Assembly (NCBI RefSeq): GCF_030316845.1
Contig: NZ_JASZYS010000001.1
Span: 682,001-746,000, forward strand
Reading direction: 5' to 3'
Length of the DNA: 64,000 bases
From: Variovorax davisae
Lineage (GTDB): Bacteria; Pseudomonadota; Gammaproteobacteria; Burkholderiales; Burkholderiaceae_C
This document shows positions 9,238-19,125 of the stretch, in pieces. The translations under genes were made by a program, and so were the position numbers. The notes beneath the pieces were generated by a model that ran no database searches, was not told where the DNA came from, and saw only the letters and a list, made by a program, of their open reading frames with translations. Numbering within the stretch: position 1 is the first letter of the stretch; every line of letters begins with the position of its first letter.

Positions 9238-10680
9238 ATGCCTTCACACACCTTTCTCTGGCACGACTACGAAACCTTCGGCGCGGTGCCGCGCCGCGAC
9301 CGGCCGTCGCAGTTTGCGGCCATCCGCACCGACGCCGAGCTCAACGAGGTCGGCGAGCCGCTGATGGTCTATTGCCAGCCCGCGCCCGACTACCTGCCCA
9401 GTCCCGAGGCCTGCCTGATCACCGGCATCACGCCCCAGCAGTGCCTGGAACTCGGCATTCCCGAGCACGAGTTCGCGGCCCGGATCGAGCAGGCCTTCTC
9501 GCAGCCCGGCACCATCGGCGTCGGCTACAACACGATCCGCTTCGACGACGAGGTGACGCGCTTCATGTTCTGGCGCAACCTGATCGATCCCTATGCCCGC
9601 GAGTGGCAGAACGACTGCGGCCGCTGGGACCTGCTCGACGTGGTGCGGCTGACCTATGCCCTGCGCCCCGACGGCATCGTCTGGCCGACCAAGGCGGACG
9701 GCAGCCAGAGCTTCAAGCTCGAGGACCTGGCGCGCGCCAACGGGCTGCTGCACGAGGCGGCGCACGATGCGCTGTCGGACGTGCGCGCCACCATCGCGCT
9801 GGCCCGGCTGATCCGCGACAAGCAGCCCCGGCTGTTCGACTTCGCGTTTGGGCTGCACCGCAAGGACCGGGTGGCGGCCGAGCTCGGCCTGCCGGCGACG
9901 CGCGAAAGCGCGCGGCCCTTCCTTCACGTCTCGGGCATGTTTCCGGCCGAGCGCGGCTGCCTGGCCGTGATGTGGCCGCTGGCCAGCCATCCGACCAACA
10001 AGAACGAATTGCTGGCCTGGGACCTGGCCCACGACCCGAGCGAGCTGCGCGACCTCGACGTCGAGAACCTGCGCCTGCGCCTGTTCACGCGCAGCGCCGA
10101 CCTGCCCGAGGGCGTGCGCCGCCTGCCGCTCAAGGGTATCCACCTGAACAAGTCGCCGATGGTGGTCGGCAACCTCAAGACGCTGGCGCCGGCGATGGCG
10201 GCGCGCTGGGGCATCGACATCGAGGCGGCACTGAAGAACGCCGCGCTCGCGGCCGCGCTGCCCGACATGAGCGCGATCTGGCCGCAGGTCTACGAGCGGC
10301 CGCGCGAGGGCGCGCCGGATGTCGACGAGGATCTCTACGGCGGTTTCGTCGGCAACGGCGACCGGCGCCGCCTGAACCAGCTGCGCGGCCTGTCGCCGGG
10401 CGAGCTCGCGCGCGCCCGAACCGGCTTCGACGACCCGCGGCTGGAGGAGCTGGTGTTCCGCTACCGGGCGCGCAATTTCCTCGATTCGCTGAGCGAAGAG
10501 GAGGCCGGGCGCTGGGAGGCGCACCGGGCCGCGCGGCTGCTCGAAGGCGAGGGCGGTGCGCGCAACGTCGATGCCCTGTTCGCCGAGATCGATGCACTGG
10601 CCGAGACCGCGGACGAGCGCGCCGAAGCCATCCTGGGCGCGCTCTACGAGTACGCCGAGGCGATCGCCCCGGAGGTCTGA
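9238..10680 (+). CDS. sbcB: Exodeoxyribonuclease I
   Basis: Processive 3'-to-5' single-strand DNA exonuclease used in mismatch repair and recombination. The 480-residue protein is close to E. coli ExoI in length. The DEDD nuclease domain shows WHDYETFG at residues 8-15 (catalytic Asp and Glu), GYNTIRFDDE and the HDALSDVRATI motif that carries the catalytic His and Asp. The SH3-like and C-terminal helical domains follow (HLNKSP region; final YEYAEAI). The ATG at 9238 lies two bases after the preceding stop. The open frame also runs far upstream through the cardiolipin-synthase gene, but that part is a GC-rich frame artefact. Confidence 0.95.
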   Translation: MPSHTFLWHDYETFGAVPRRDRPSQFAAIRTDAELNEVGEPLMVYCQPAPDYLPSPEACLITGITPQQCLELGIPEHEFAARIEQAFSQPGTIGVGYNTIRFDDEVTRFMFWRNLIDPYAREWQNDCGRWDLLDVVRLTYALRPDGIVWPTKADGSQSFKLEDLARANGLLHEAAHDALSDVRATIALARLIRDKQPRLFDFAFGLHRKDRVAAELGLPATRESARPFLHVSGMFPAERGCLAVMWPLASHPTNKNELLAWDLAHDPSELRDLDVENLRLRLFTRSADLPEGVRRLPLKGIHLNKSPMVVGNLKTLAPAMAARWGIDIEAALKNAALAAALPDMSAIWPQVYERPREGAPDVDEDLYGGFVGNGDRRRLNQLRGLSPGELARARTGFDDPRLEELVFRYRARNFLDSLSEEEAGRWEAHRAARLLEGEGGARNVDALFAEIDALAETADERAEAILGALYEYAEAIAPEV

Positions 10681-10686
10681 ACCGCC

Positions 10687-11208
10687 ATGACCGTGCGCCG
10701 ACTGCTGCCTGCCGATGCCGCCGCCTACCGGGCCTTGATGCTCGAAGCCTATGCGCGCCATCCGGATGCCTTCACCTCCAGCGCCGAGGAGCGCGCGGCC
10801 CTGCCGCTGGCCTGGTGGGAAACGCGGCTCGACGCAGCGCCGCAGGCCGGCCAAGTCGTGCTCGGTGCCTTCGATGGCGACCGGCTGGCCGGTGCCGCCG
10901 GGCTCGAATTCGAATCGCGCGCCAAGGCCCGTCACAAGGCGCATCTCTTCGGCATGTACGTGGCGCCCGATGCCCGGGCGGGCGGCCATGGCCGGCAACT
11001 GGTGCAGGGCCTGCTGGACGTGGCGGCCGCCAGGGAAGGCGTCAAGCTCGTCCAGCTGACCGTGACCGAAGGCAACGCCGCGGCGCAGTCGCTCTACGAA
11101 CGCTGCGGCTTCGCGGTGTTCGGTGTCGAGCCCTTCGCCGTCGCGGTCGATGGCCGCTATCTGTCGAAATGCCACATGTGGCGGCTGCTCGAGGGCGAGC
11201 CCAGCTGA
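10687..11208 (+). CDS. GNAT family N-acetyltransferase
   Basis: Probable acetyl-CoA-dependent N-acetyltransferase of unknown substrate. The 173-residue protein has the GNAT layout: an N-terminal VRRLLPADAAAYRALM strand-helix, a central beta strand, and the acetyl-CoA pyrophosphate loop. That loop reads MYVAPDARAGGHGRQLV (R/Q-x-x-G-x-G/A type). The LTVTEGNAAAQSLYERCGF segment is typical of motif B. It lies six bases after sbcB and may be co-transcribed. Its TGA stop (11206-11208) is also the first half-site of the CusR-like palindrome that faces the downstream efflux operon. Confidence 0.85.
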   Translation: MTVRRLLPADAAAYRALMLEAYARHPDAFTSSAEERAALPLAWWETRLDAAPQAGQVVLGAFDGDRLAGAAGLEFESRAKARHKAHLFGMYVAPDARAGGHGRQLVQGLLDVAAAREGVKLVQLTVTEGNAAAQSLYERCGFAVFGVEPFAVAVDGRYLSKCHMWRLLEGEPS

Positions 11209-11219
11209 CAGGATTGTCA
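11206..11219 (+). promoter_or_regulatory. CusR/CopR-type operator of the RND efflux operon
   Basis: TGACA-GGAT-TGTCA is a perfect palindrome matching the heavy-metal response-regulator box (TGACAAnnTTGTCA) known for CusR/CopR. It lies about 50 bases upstream of the likely transcription start of the efflux operon, whose fourth gene encodes a CusR-like regulator. A candidate promoter follows: TTGCCG (11233-11238), 15 bases, TACAGT (11254-11259). Autoregulation is inferred. Confidence 0.65.
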
Positions 11220-11266
11220 TCCTTGCGTCAGCTTGCCGTCCCGGGCGGGTGCCTACAGTGGGCGGC

Positions 11267-12718
11267 ATGCGAATACTGTGTCTGGCCCTGGCGGCATCCC
11301 TGGCAGGCTGCGCCGTCGGGCCCGATTACCGGCGGCCCTCATTGCCCGAAGGCGTGTCGGCGCCGGCTTTCAAGGAAACCGGCGCCTGGAAGACGGCGGC
11401 GCCCGGCACCGTCGATGCGGCCCATCCCTGGTGGACCGGTTTCGGCGACCCGCGCCTCGATGCGCTGATCGCGGAGGCGAACGGCGCGAACCAGAGCCTG
11501 CGGCTGGCCGAGGCCCAGTACCGCGAGGCCCAGGCGCTGGTCCAGAACGCGCAGGCGGGCTGGGCGCCGACGCTCGGGCTGGACGTCTCGGGCCAGCGGG
11601 CGCGCAGCCTGAGCTCGACCGGCGCGCCGGTGCAGGGCAACACGCACGCCTGGTCGCTGCAGGCGGCCTGGGAGCCCGACCTCTGGGGTCGGGTGCGGCG
11701 GGCGGTCGAAGGCGCCGCGGACAGCGCGCAGGCCAGCGAAGCCGACCTGGCCGCGGCACGGCTCGCGGTGCAGGCCGCGCTGGCCAACGACTACCTCCAG
11801 CTGCGCATGACCGACGCCCAGCAGCGGCTCTACGACCGGACCCTCGAGGCCTACCGCAAGTCGCTGCAGATCACCCAGAGCCAGTACCGAGCGGGCGTGG
11901 TGACGCGGGCCGATGTCGACCTGGCCGACACCACCCTGCAATCGACGCAGGCGCTGGCCATCGACACCCAGCTGACGCGCCGGCAGCTGGAGCACGCGAT
12001 CGCGGTGCTGCTGGGCAAGACGCCGTCGCAGTTCTCCATTGCGGCCGACGACAGCCTGCCCGGCCTGCCCGCGGTGCCGATGGCCGTGCCGTCGGAACTG
12101 CTCGAGCGCCGGCCCGACATTGCAGGGGCCGAACGCCGGGCGGCATCGGCCAATGCGGGCATCGGCTATGCACAGGCCGCCTACTACCCGAACCTGTCGC
12201 TGACCGCCGCGGGCGGTTTCGCCGGCGCCGGCTTCGGCAACTGGTTCGCCGCGCCCGGCAAGGTCTGGGCGCTGGGCGCGGCGGTGGCGCAAAGCCTGTT
12301 CGACGGCGGCCAGCGCGGCGCGCAGGTGGCGCAGGCGCGCGCGGCCTTCGATGCCGCGTCGGCCAGCTATCGCCAGACCGTGCTGGCCGGCTTCCAGGAG
12401 GTCGAAGACAACCTGGCCGCACTCGACGTGCTGGCGCAGGAGCGCCAGGTGCAGGACGGCGCGGTCGCCTCGGCGCGCAACGCCGAACGCGTGTCGCTGA
12501 GCCAGTTCCGCGCCGGCACGACCACCTACCTGGCGGTCATCACATCGCAAACGCTGGCGCTCAACAACGAGCGCACCGCGCTGCAGTTGCAGAGCCGGCA
12601 GTTCGCGGCCCAGGTGGCCCTGGTCAAGGCGCTCGGCGGCGGCTGGAACGCCAGCCAGCTGCAGGCCAGCGCCGACGCCAGCCCGGCGGCCGCATCCCCC
12701 TCTTCGAAATCCGAGTGA
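11267..12718 (+). CDS. Efflux transporter outer-membrane lipoprotein (OprM/NodT family)
   Basis: Outer-membrane channel of a tripartite RND pump, forming a trimeric beta-barrel and periplasmic tunnel. The 483-residue protein begins with a lipoprotein signal whose lipobox is LAGC (MRILCLALAASLAGCAVGPDY), and GPDYRRP is typical of the family. Two OEP repeats follow, with ERRPDI and AYYPNLSL-type motifs in the second half and a Ser/Ala-rich tail. The ATG at 11267 fits the lipobox; the longer open frame upstream overlaps the GNAT gene and is not credible. It is the first gene of the operon and ends five bases before the fusion-protein gene. Confidence 0.93.
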   Translation: MRILCLALAASLAGCAVGPDYRRPSLPEGVSAPAFKETGAWKTAAPGTVDAAHPWWTGFGDPRLDALIAEANGANQSLRLAEAQYREAQALVQNAQAGWAPTLGLDVSGQRARSLSSTGAPVQGNTHAWSLQAAWEPDLWGRVRRAVEGAADSAQASEADLAAARLAVQAALANDYLQLRMTDAQQRLYDRTLEAYRKSLQITQSQYRAGVVTRADVDLADTTLQSTQALAIDTQLTRRQLEHAIAVLLGKTPSQFSIAADDSLPGLPAVPMAVPSELLERRPDIAGAERRAASANAGIGYAQAAYYPNLSLTAAGGFAGAGFGNWFAAPGKVWALGAAVAQSLFDGGQRGAQVAQARAAFDAASASYRQTVLAGFQEVEDNLAALDVLAQERQVQDGAVASARNAERVSLSQFRAGTTTYLAVITSQTLALNNERTALQLQSRQFAAQVALVKALGGGWNASQLQASADASPAAASPSSKSE

Positions 12719-12723
12719 ACCTC

Positions 12724-13908
12724 ATGGACAGTCCTTCTTCCGCTCCCCGCCGGCGTCCGCGCTGGCTGCTTCATGCCGGCTGGCTGCTGGTCGCCGTGCT
12801 GCTCGCCGTGGGCGCCTGGCGCCTGATGCGGCATCCAGCCCTGCCGGTGGCCGCGGGGCCCGCGGGCGTGCCGGCGACCACCGTCCAGGTCGCCAGCGAG
12901 ACGGTGCCGATCGCGCGCAGCGGCGTCGGCACGGTGCTGCCGGTGGCTTCGGTGACGGTGCGCACGCGGGTCGACGGGCAGCTCGACAGCGTCGAATTCA
13001 AGGAAGGGCAGGAGGTCAAGGCCGGGCAGGTGCTGGTGCGCATCGATCCGCGCACCTTCCAGGCCCAGCTCGAACAGCTGGTGGCGCAGAAGGCCAAGGA
13101 CGAGGCCACGCTGGCCAACGCCCGCGCCGACCTGCAACGCTACGGCGAGCTGATCAAGGAAGACGCCACCACCCAGCAGACGCTGGACACCCAGCGCGCG
13201 CTGGTCAATCAGCTGCAGGCTTCCCTGAAGAGCGACGAGGCGCAGATCCACCTGGCCCAGGTGCAGCTCGGCTTCACCACCATCATCGCGCCGATCAGCG
13301 GGCGGATCGGCGCCCGGCTGGTCGACCCGGGCAACATCGTCCACGCGGCCGATACCAACGGCCTGCTGGTGATCAACCAGATCGATCCGATCGCGGTCCA
13401 GTTCACCCTGCCCGAAAGCAGCTTCCAGGCGGTCAACAAGGCGCTCGAAGGCAGCCACGAACCGCTGGCGGTCGAGGCCATCGACCGCGACACCCGCGAC
13501 GTGCTGGCCACCGGCCGGCTGGTGCTGCTGAACAACCAGATCGACACCGCCACCGGCACCATCTCGCTGAAGGCGCAGTTCGCCAATGCCGGCCATGCGC
13601 TGTGGCCGGGCCAGTCGGTCGACGCCCGGGTGGTGCTCGGCGAGCGGGCCGACGCGCTGACGGTGCCATCCGTGGTGGTGCAGCGCAACCAGGATGGCTT
13701 CTTCGCCTACGTGGTCGGCCCCGACGACAAGGTGCGGGCGCAGCCGCTGACGGTGGCCGACACGGTCAAGGGCCGGGCGGTGATCGAGACCGGCCTGGCG
13801 GCCGGCGACCGGGTGGTGCTGGACGGCCAGTACCGCCTGACGCCCGGCGCACGGATCGTCGAGAAGGCCGCCGTCGTGCCGGTCGCCTCTGCGGGAGCCA
13901 AGCCTTGA
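12724..13908 (+). CDS. RND efflux periplasmic adaptor (MdtA-like membrane fusion protein)
   Basis: Periplasmic adaptor linking the inner-membrane RND pump to the outer-membrane channel. The 394-residue protein has an N-terminal membrane anchor (about 14-32) and a barrel-sandwich/lipoyl half (VRTRVDGQLDSVEFKEGQEVKAGQ). An alpha-hairpin (about 110-175) precedes the second lipoyl half (TTIIAPISGRIGARLVDPGNIV). Beta-barrel and membrane-proximal domains ending in QYRLTPGARI follow. This pattern is that of MdtA-type adaptors. The start at 12724 follows GTGAACCTC; a GTG nine bases earlier is possible. The TGA stop overlaps the TTG start of the pump gene, suggesting translational coupling. Confidence 0.93.
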   Translation: MDSPSSAPRRRPRWLLHAGWLLVAVLLAVGAWRLMRHPALPVAAGPAGVPATTVQVASETVPIARSGVGTVLPVASVTVRTRVDGQLDSVEFKEGQEVKAGQVLVRIDPRTFQAQLEQLVAQKAKDEATLANARADLQRYGELIKEDATTQQTLDTQRALVNQLQASLKSDEAQIHLAQVQLGFTTIIAPISGRIGARLVDPGNIVHAADTNGLLVINQIDPIAVQFTLPESSFQAVNKALEGSHEPLAVEAIDRDTRDVLATGRLVLLNNQIDTATGTISLKAQFANAGHALWPGQSVDARVVLGERADALTVPSVVVQRNQDGFFAYVVGPDDKVRAQPLTVADTVKGRAVIETGLAAGDRVVLDGQYRLTPGARIVEKAAVVPVASAGAKP

Positions 13909-16900
13909 ACATCTCGGCCGCCTTCATCAAGCGCCCGATCGGCACCTCGCTGCTGGCCGCGGCCGTGCTGCTGATCGGGCTGGTCGCCTGGCCGCTGCTG
14001 CCGGTGGCGCCGCTGCCGCAGGTCGACTTCCCGACGCTGCAGGTGACGGGCCGCCTGCCCGGCGCCAGCCCTGAGACCATGGCGGCCAACGTGGCCCAGC
14101 CGCTGGAACGCCAGTTCTCGCTGATCGCCGGGCTGTCGCAGATGACGTCCAGCAGTTCGCTCGGCCTGACCCAGATCACCTTGCAGTTCGACCTCGACCG
14201 CAACATCGACGGTGCCGCGCTCGACGTGCAGACCGCGATCAATGCGGCGCAGGGGCAGCTGCCCAACAACCTGCCGAGCCCGCCGAGCTTTCGCAAGATC
14301 AACCCGGCCGATTCGCCGGTGCTGATCCTCGGCGTGCAGTCCAAGGTGCTGCCGCTGGTGCAGGTCAACGACTATGCCGACAACGTGCTGGCACAGCAGA
14401 TCTCGCGCATCTCGGGCGTCGGGCTGGTCAACATCTTCGGCGTCCAGAAGCCGTCGGTGCGCATCCAGGTCGATCCGGCCAAGATCAAGGCGGTCGGCAT
14501 GAGCCTGGAGGACGTGCGCGGCGTGATCGCCGCCACCACCGTCAGCGCGCCGACCGGCACCATCGACGGCGAGCGCCAGGCCTTCAACGTCTATACCAAC
14601 GACCAGCTGCTCAAGGCCGCGCCCTGGAACGACATGGTGCTGGCCTGGCGCAACGGGGCGCCGATCCGGGTGCGCGACATCGGCGTCGCGGTCGACGGGC
14701 CGGAGAACAGCAAGGTGGCGGCCTGGGGCTTCGCCGGACCGGCGGCCGCCGAGGGCAACGACATCGCCAACGGACGCGCCATCATGCTGGCGATCACCAA
14801 GTCGCCGGGTGCCAACGTGATCGAGACGGTCGACCGCATCCAGGCGGCGATGCCGAAACTGAAGGCGGCGATTCCGCCCAGCATCAGCGTCAACACGCTG
14901 GTCGACCGCACGCAGACCATCCGGGCCTCGGTGAAGGACGTCGAATTCACTCTGCTGCTGTCGATCGCGCTGGTGGTGGCGGTGATCTTCGTCTTCCTGC
15001 GCAACGTCACGGTGACGCTGATCCCGAGCGTGACCGTGCCGCTGGCGCTGCTCGGCACGGCGGCCGTGATGTATGTCGTCGGCTACAGCCTGGACAACCT
15101 GTCGCTGATGGCGCTGACGATCGCGGTCGGCTTCGTGGTCGACGACGCGATCGTGATGCTCGAGAACATCTACCGCCACATCGAGGACGGCATGGCGCCG
15201 ATGGAAGCGGCGCTGCAGGGCGCCGGCGAGATCGGCTTCACGATCATCTCGATCTCGGTCTCGCTGGTGGCGGTGTTCATCCCGCTGCTGCTGATGGGCG
15301 GCATCGTCGGGCGGCTGTTCCGCGAGTTCGCGGTCACGGTGACGCTGACCATCGTGGTGTCGGTGCTGATCTCGCTGACCTTGACGCCGATGCTCTGCGC
15401 GCGCTTCCTGAAGCCGCACGTGCCGACCGAGAAGCACGGCCGGCTCTACCTGCTGCTCGAACGCGGCTTCGATGCCATGCTCGATGGCTACAAGCGCGGG
15501 CTGGGCGTGGTGCTGCGCCATCCCTTCATCACCTTGATGAGCTTCATCGCCACGGTGGCGGCGACGGTGGCGCTGTTCGTCGTGATCCCCAAGGGCTTCT
15601 TTCCGCAGCAGGACACCGGGTTCCTGTTCGGCAGCGCCGACGCCGCGCAGGATTCGTCGTCGAACGCGATGCGCGACCGGATGCTCAAGATCGCCGACAT
15701 CATCCGCCAGGACCCCGACGTCACGAGCTTCGGCATGCAGGCCGGCGCGAGCACCTTCAACTCGGGCAATTTCTTCATCGGCCTCCGGCCGAAGGACGAA
15801 GGACGCACCGCCAGCGCGGACGAGGTGATCGGCAGGCTGCGGCCCAAGCTGGCACCGGTGCAGGGCATCACGCTGTTCATGCAGGCCGGGCAGGACATCA
15901 GCGTCGGCGGCCGGCCGTCGCGCACCCAGTACCAGTACACGCTGACCGACACCGACCTGAACGAGCTCAACACCTGGGCGCCGAAGGTGCTGGCCCGGCT
16001 GCGCGAGCTGCCGCAGCTGACCGACGTGACCTCCGACCAGCAGAACGCCGCGCCGACCGCCCAGGTGACGATCGACCGCCAGCGGGCGTCGAGCTACGGC
16101 ATCACGCCGGCGATGGTCGATGCCATCATCTACGACGCCATCGGCCAGCGCCAGGTGGCGCAGTACTTCACGCAGCTCAACAGCTACAACGTGGTGCTGG
16201 AAGTCACGCCGGAACTGCAGCGCGATCCCTCGCTGTTCGACCACCTCTACCTGACGTCGCCGATCACCGGCCAGCAGGTGCCGCTGTCGACCTTCGTCAA
16301 GCTCGACACCAGCAAGACCGGCTACCTGTCGATCAGCCACCAGGGCCAGTTCCCGGCGGTGACCGTGTCCTTCAACCTGAAGCCGGGCACCTCGCTGGGC
16401 CCGGCGGTCGATGCGATCAACGCGGCCCAGGCGCAGATGGGCGTGCCGGCGACCCTCAGCGGCACCTTCCAGGGCACGGCGCAGGCCTTCGGCGATTCGC
16501 TGCGCACCCAGCCCTACCTGATCCTGGCGGCGCTGATCTCGGTCTACATCGTGCTGGGGCTGCTCTACGAGAGCTACATCCATCCGCTGACCATCCTGTC
16601 GACCCTGCCGTCGGCCGGCGTGGGCGCATTGCTGATCCTGATGGCCGGCGGTTACGATCTCAGCGTGATCGCACTGATCGGCATCATCCTGTTGATCGGG
16701 ATCGTGAAAAAGAACGGCATCATGATCGTGGACTTCGCCCTGCACGCCGAGCGCGACCGCGGCATGTCGCCGCGCGATGCGATCTTCGAGGCCTGCATCC
16801 TGCGTTTCCGCCCGATCATGATGACCACCATGTGCGCACTGCTGAGCGGACTGCCGCTGATGCTGGGCCACGGCGCCGGCTCCGAGCTGCGCCGGCCGCT

Positions 16901-17066
16901 GGGCTACGCGATGGTCGGCGGGCTGATCCTGTCGCAGATGCTGACCCTGTTCACCACGCCGGTGATCTATCTGTACCTCGACCGTGCCCATCACTGGTAC
17001 GTGCGGCGCAAGGCGGCGCGCCAGCAGCGCCGGTTGTCGCCGGCCGCGGGAGTGCTGATCGAATGA
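13905..17066 (+). CDS. RND efflux permease, HAE1 family (MdtB/MdtC-like)
   Basis: Proton-driven inner-membrane pump of 1053 residues, the usual RND length. It has TM1 near 10-32, a first large periplasmic loop, TM2-TM6, a second periplasmic loop and TM8-TM12. The proton-relay acids are present in TM4 ([17 protein letters not shown]) and the relay Lys in TM10 ([18 protein letters not shown]). These mark a drug-type (HAE1) pump; I see no evidence for the methionine relay of CusA-like metal pumps. TTG at 13905 is the start, overlapping the previous stop by four bases, and gives the typical [18 protein letters not shown] terminus. Its TGA overlaps the regulator's ATG. Confidence 0.94.
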   Translation: MNISAAFIKRPIGTSLLAAAVLLIGLVAWPLLPVAPLPQVDFPTLQVTGRLPGASPETMAANVAQPLERQFSLIAGLSQMTSSSSLGLTQITLQFDLDRNIDGAALDVQTAINAAQGQLPNNLPSPPSFRKINPADSPVLILGVQSKVLPLVQVNDYADNVLAQQISRISGVGLVNIFGVQKPSVRIQVDPAKIKAVGMSLEDVRGVIAATTVSAPTGTIDGERQAFNVYTNDQLLKAAPWNDMVLAWRNGAPIRVRDIGVAVDGPENSKVAAWGFAGPAAAEGNDIANGRAIMLAITKSPGANVIETVDRIQAAMPKLKAAIPPSISVNTLVDRTQTIRASVKDVEFTLLLSIALVVAVIFVFLRNVTVTLIPSVTVPLALLGTAAVMYVVGYSLDNLSLMALTIAVGFVVDDAIVMLENIYRHIEDGMAPMEAALQGAGEIGFTIISISVSLVAVFIPLLLMGGIVGRLFREFAVTVTLTIVVSVLISLTLTPMLCARFLKPHVPTEKHGRLYLLLERGFDAMLDGYKRGLGVVLRHPFITLMSFIATVAATVALFVVIPKGFFPQQDTGFLFGSADAAQDSSSNAMRDRMLKIADIIRQDPDVTSFGMQAGASTFNSGNFFIGLRPKDEGRTASADEVIGRLRPKLAPVQGITLFMQAGQDISVGGRPSRTQYQYTLTDTDLNELNTWAPKVLARLRELPQLTDVTSDQQNAAPTAQVTIDRQRASSYGITPAMVDAIIYDAIGQRQVAQYFTQLNSYNVVLEVTPELQRDPSLFDHLYLTSPITGQQVPLSTFVKLDTSKTGYLSISHQGQFPAVTVSFNLKPGTSLGPAVDAINAAQAQMGVPATLSGTFQGTAQAFGDSLRTQPYLILAALISVYIVLGLLYESYIHPLTILSTLPSAGVGALLILMAGGYDLSVIALIGIILLIGIVKKNGIMIVDFALHAERDRGMSPRDAIFEACILRFRPIMMTTMCALLSGLPLMLGHGAGSELRRPLGYAMVGGLILSQMLTLFTTPVIYLYLDRAHHWYVRRKAARQQRRLSPAAGVLIE

Positions 17067-17749
17067 AGGTCCTGATCGTCGAGGACGAGCGCAAGACGGC
17101 CGACTACCTGTACCAGGGGCTGACCGAGCAGGGCTGCACCGTCGATCTCGCCTTCGACGGCATCGACGGCCAGCACCTGGCCTTGCACTACGACTTCGAC
17201 GTGATCGTGCTCGACGTGATGCTGCCTGGGCTGGACGGCTTCACGGTGCTCAAGTCGCTGCGCAGCGTGAAGAACACGCCGGTGATCATGCTGACGGCCC
17301 GCGACGGCGTGGCCGACAGGGTGCGCGGGCTGCAGGACGGCGCCGACGACTACCTGGTCAAGCCCTTCTCGTTCCTCGAACTGCTGGCCCGGCTGCAGGC
17401 GCTGACGCGGCGCGGCCGCAGCCAGGAAACCACGCTGCTGCGGGTCGGCGACCTGCGGGTCGACCTGCTGAGCCGCAAGGCCATTCGCCAGGAGCAGCGC
17501 ATCGACCTGACGGCCAAGGAGTTCGCGCTGCTGGCGGTGCTGGCGCGGCGACAGGGCGAGATCCTGTCGAAGACGGTGATCGCCGAGCTGGTCTGGGACA
17601 TGAATTTCGACAGCAACACCAACGTGGTCGAAGTGGCGATCAAGCGCCTGCGCGCCAAGATCGATGCACCCTTCGGCAAGAGCCTGCTGCACACCATCCG
17701 TGGCATGGGCTACGTGCTGGAGAACCGCAGCGGTCCGGAGCCGGAATGA
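17063..17749 (+). CDS. Heavy-metal-type response regulator (CusR/CzcR-like, OmpR family)
   Basis: DNA-binding response regulator expected to control the preceding efflux genes. The 228-residue product has a receiver domain (1-115) with acidic pocket E7/D8, phosphoacceptor D51 (in [13 protein letters not shown]), T78 and K100 (YLVKPF). An OmpR-type winged helix covers about 125-222, with the [10 protein letters not shown] and [12 protein letters not shown] segments shared by CusR/IrlR/CzcR. ATG overlaps the pump stop (ATGA), and the sensor gene overlaps its own end. A CusR-type box precedes the operon, consistent with autoregulation. The inducing signal cannot be read from sequence. Confidence 0.93.
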   Translation: MKVLIVEDERKTADYLYQGLTEQGCTVDLAFDGIDGQHLALHYDFDVIVLDVMLPGLDGFTVLKSLRSVKNTPVIMLTARDGVADRVRGLQDGADDYLVKPFSFLELLARLQALTRRGRSQETTLLRVGDLRVDLLSRKAIRQEQRIDLTAKEFALLAVLARRQGEILSKTVIAELVWDMNFDSNTNVVEVAIKRLRAKIDAPFGKSLLHTIRGMGYVLENRSGPEPE

Positions 17750-19119
17750 GGAACTCGATCGCGATCAGGCTGGCCGCGATGTTCGCGGCCGCGGCGCTGG
17801 TGGCCTTCGCGCTGCTGGGCGGCGCGCTGCACCGGGTGCTGTCGGGCGAGCTGGCGCGCCACCAGCAGGCCCAGATCGACGGCCGGCTGGAAGACATGGC
17901 CTACATGCTCGAGCATGGCCGGGCCGCCGGCCTCGGCGAGCGCATCCGCGACAAGCTCGACACGCTGGGTGCCGCCGATCCGCGCACCCGCTCGTGGCTG
18001 GTCAGCGAGGACCCGGCCTTCCGATACGGCGAAGACCTGCCGCTGGTGGCGGCCGCGATCGAAGCCGGTCGCGACAGCGTCGAGCTGCCGGTCGGCATGC
18101 CGCCCCGGCTGACCCGGATGCGGATCCGCGGCGGGGAACTGGCGGCCAACGGGGGGCGGCCCGCGGTGCGCTACATCGCCGGCGTGGATGCCGAGCCTTT
18201 CGGCCACACCCTGCGCACCTTCGAGACGGCGGTGGTGCTGCTGACCTTGGCCGGCACGGCGCTGGCGGCGGCGCTCGGCTACTGGATCGCGCGCATCGGG
18301 CTCGGCCCGGTGCAGCGGCTGTCGGGCGACGCCCAGCGCATCGGGCCGGACGACCGGGCGCGGCGGCTGCAGCTGCCGGCGCTGCCGAGGGAGCTGGCCG
18401 ATCTCGGCCGCTCGTTCAATGCCGCGCTGGACCGGCTCGATGCCGCCTACCGGCAGCTCGCCACCTTCAGCGACGACGTGGCGCACGAACTGCGCACGCC
18501 GCTGGCCAACCTGATCGGCCAGACCCAGGTGGCGCTGGCCCGCGAGCGCAACGCGGTCGAGTTGCGCGAGGTGCTGCAGTCGAACCTCGAAGAGCTCGAA
18601 CGGCTGCGCGCCATCGTCGCCGACATGCTGTTCCTGGCGCGGGCCGAGCAGGGCGTGCGCGCGCGCGACCTGGTGGCCTCGTCGATCGCGCAGGAGGTGG
18701 GCAAGACGGTGGAGTTCCTCGACCTGCTGCTCGACGAGGCCGGCATGTGGGTGCAGGTGGAGGGCGATGCGGTGGCGCCGATCGAGACCTCGCTGTTCCG
18801 GCGCGCGCTGACCAACCTGCTGCAGAACGCGATCCAGCATTCGCGCCCGGGCAGCCGCGTGCTGGTGCAGATCGGTGGCGACGAGCGTTCGGCGGCGGTC
18901 AGCTTCTCGAACCCGAGCGCGCCGATCGCGCCCGAACAGCTGCCGCGGCTGTTCGATCGCTTCTACCGCGTCGACAGCTCGCGCCGCAACAGCGGCGAGA
19001 ACCACGGGCTCGGGCTGTCGATCGTCAAGGCGGTGGCGGTGATGCACAACGGCACGGTGTTCGCGCGCTCGCACGACGGCATGACCACGGTCGGCTTCAG
19101 CGTGGCACTGAAAGCCTGA
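17746..19119 (+). CDS. Heavy-metal-type sensor histidine kinase (CusS-like)
   Basis: Inner-membrane sensor kinase partner of the regulator. The 457-residue protein has TM1 (about 5-28), a periplasmic sensor region of about 135 residues, TM2 (about 163-183) and a HAMP segment. The HisKA box has phospho-His H247 ([11 protein letters not shown]). The HATPase domain shows an N box ([10 protein letters not shown]), an F box (FDRFYRVD) and a G2 box ([12 protein letters not shown]). This layout matches the heavy-metal sensor kinase family. No obvious His/Met metal-site cluster stands out in the periplasmic region, so the ligand is unknown. It is the last gene of the operon, converging with a minus-strand gene six bases away. 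Confidence 0.92.
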   Translation: MRNSIAIRLAAMFAAAALVAFALLGGALHRVLSGELARHQQAQIDGRLEDMAYMLEHGRAAGLGERIRDKLDTLGAADPRTRSWLVSEDPAFRYGEDLPLVAAAIEAGRDSVELPVGMPPRLTRMRIRGGELAANGGRPAVRYIAGVDAEPFGHTLRTFETAVVLLTLAGTALAAALGYWIARIGLGPVQRLSGDAQRIGPDDRARRLQLPALPRELADLGRSFNAALDRLDAAYRQLATFSDDVAHELRTPLANLIGQTQVALARERNAVELREVLQSNLEELERLRAIVADMLFLARAEQGVRARDLVASSIAQEVGKTVEFLDLLLDEAGMWVQVEGDAVAPIETSLFRRALTNLLQNAIQHSRPGSRVLVQIGGDERSAAVSFSNPSAPIAPEQLPRLFDRFYRVDSSRRNSGENHGLGLSIVKAVAVMHNGTVFARSHDGMTTVGFSVALKA

Positions 19120-19125
19120 AGCGGA

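Noticed and set aside
11233..12723. Apparent fusion of a long unknown protein to the membrane fusion protein
   Set aside because: The extension is a shifted frame of the outer-membrane lipoprotein gene; the adaptor has a proper membrane anchor starting at 12724.
13707..16994. An open frame of 1095 codons on the strand opposite the RND pump gene
   Set aside because: It is an antisense mirror of a real RND gene in GC-rich DNA with strong third-position bias. The translation is Arg/Gln/His/Asp-rich with no domain. Similar mirrors lie opposite clpA (5227-7776), the MMPL gene (37979-40624) and icd (3397-4872).
17063..19119. Metal-efflux (CusCBA/CzcCBA) operon on the strength of its CusRS-like regulators
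   Set aside because: The pump gene has drug-type HAE1 features and MdtA/MdtB-like partners; only the regulators are of the heavy-metal type.
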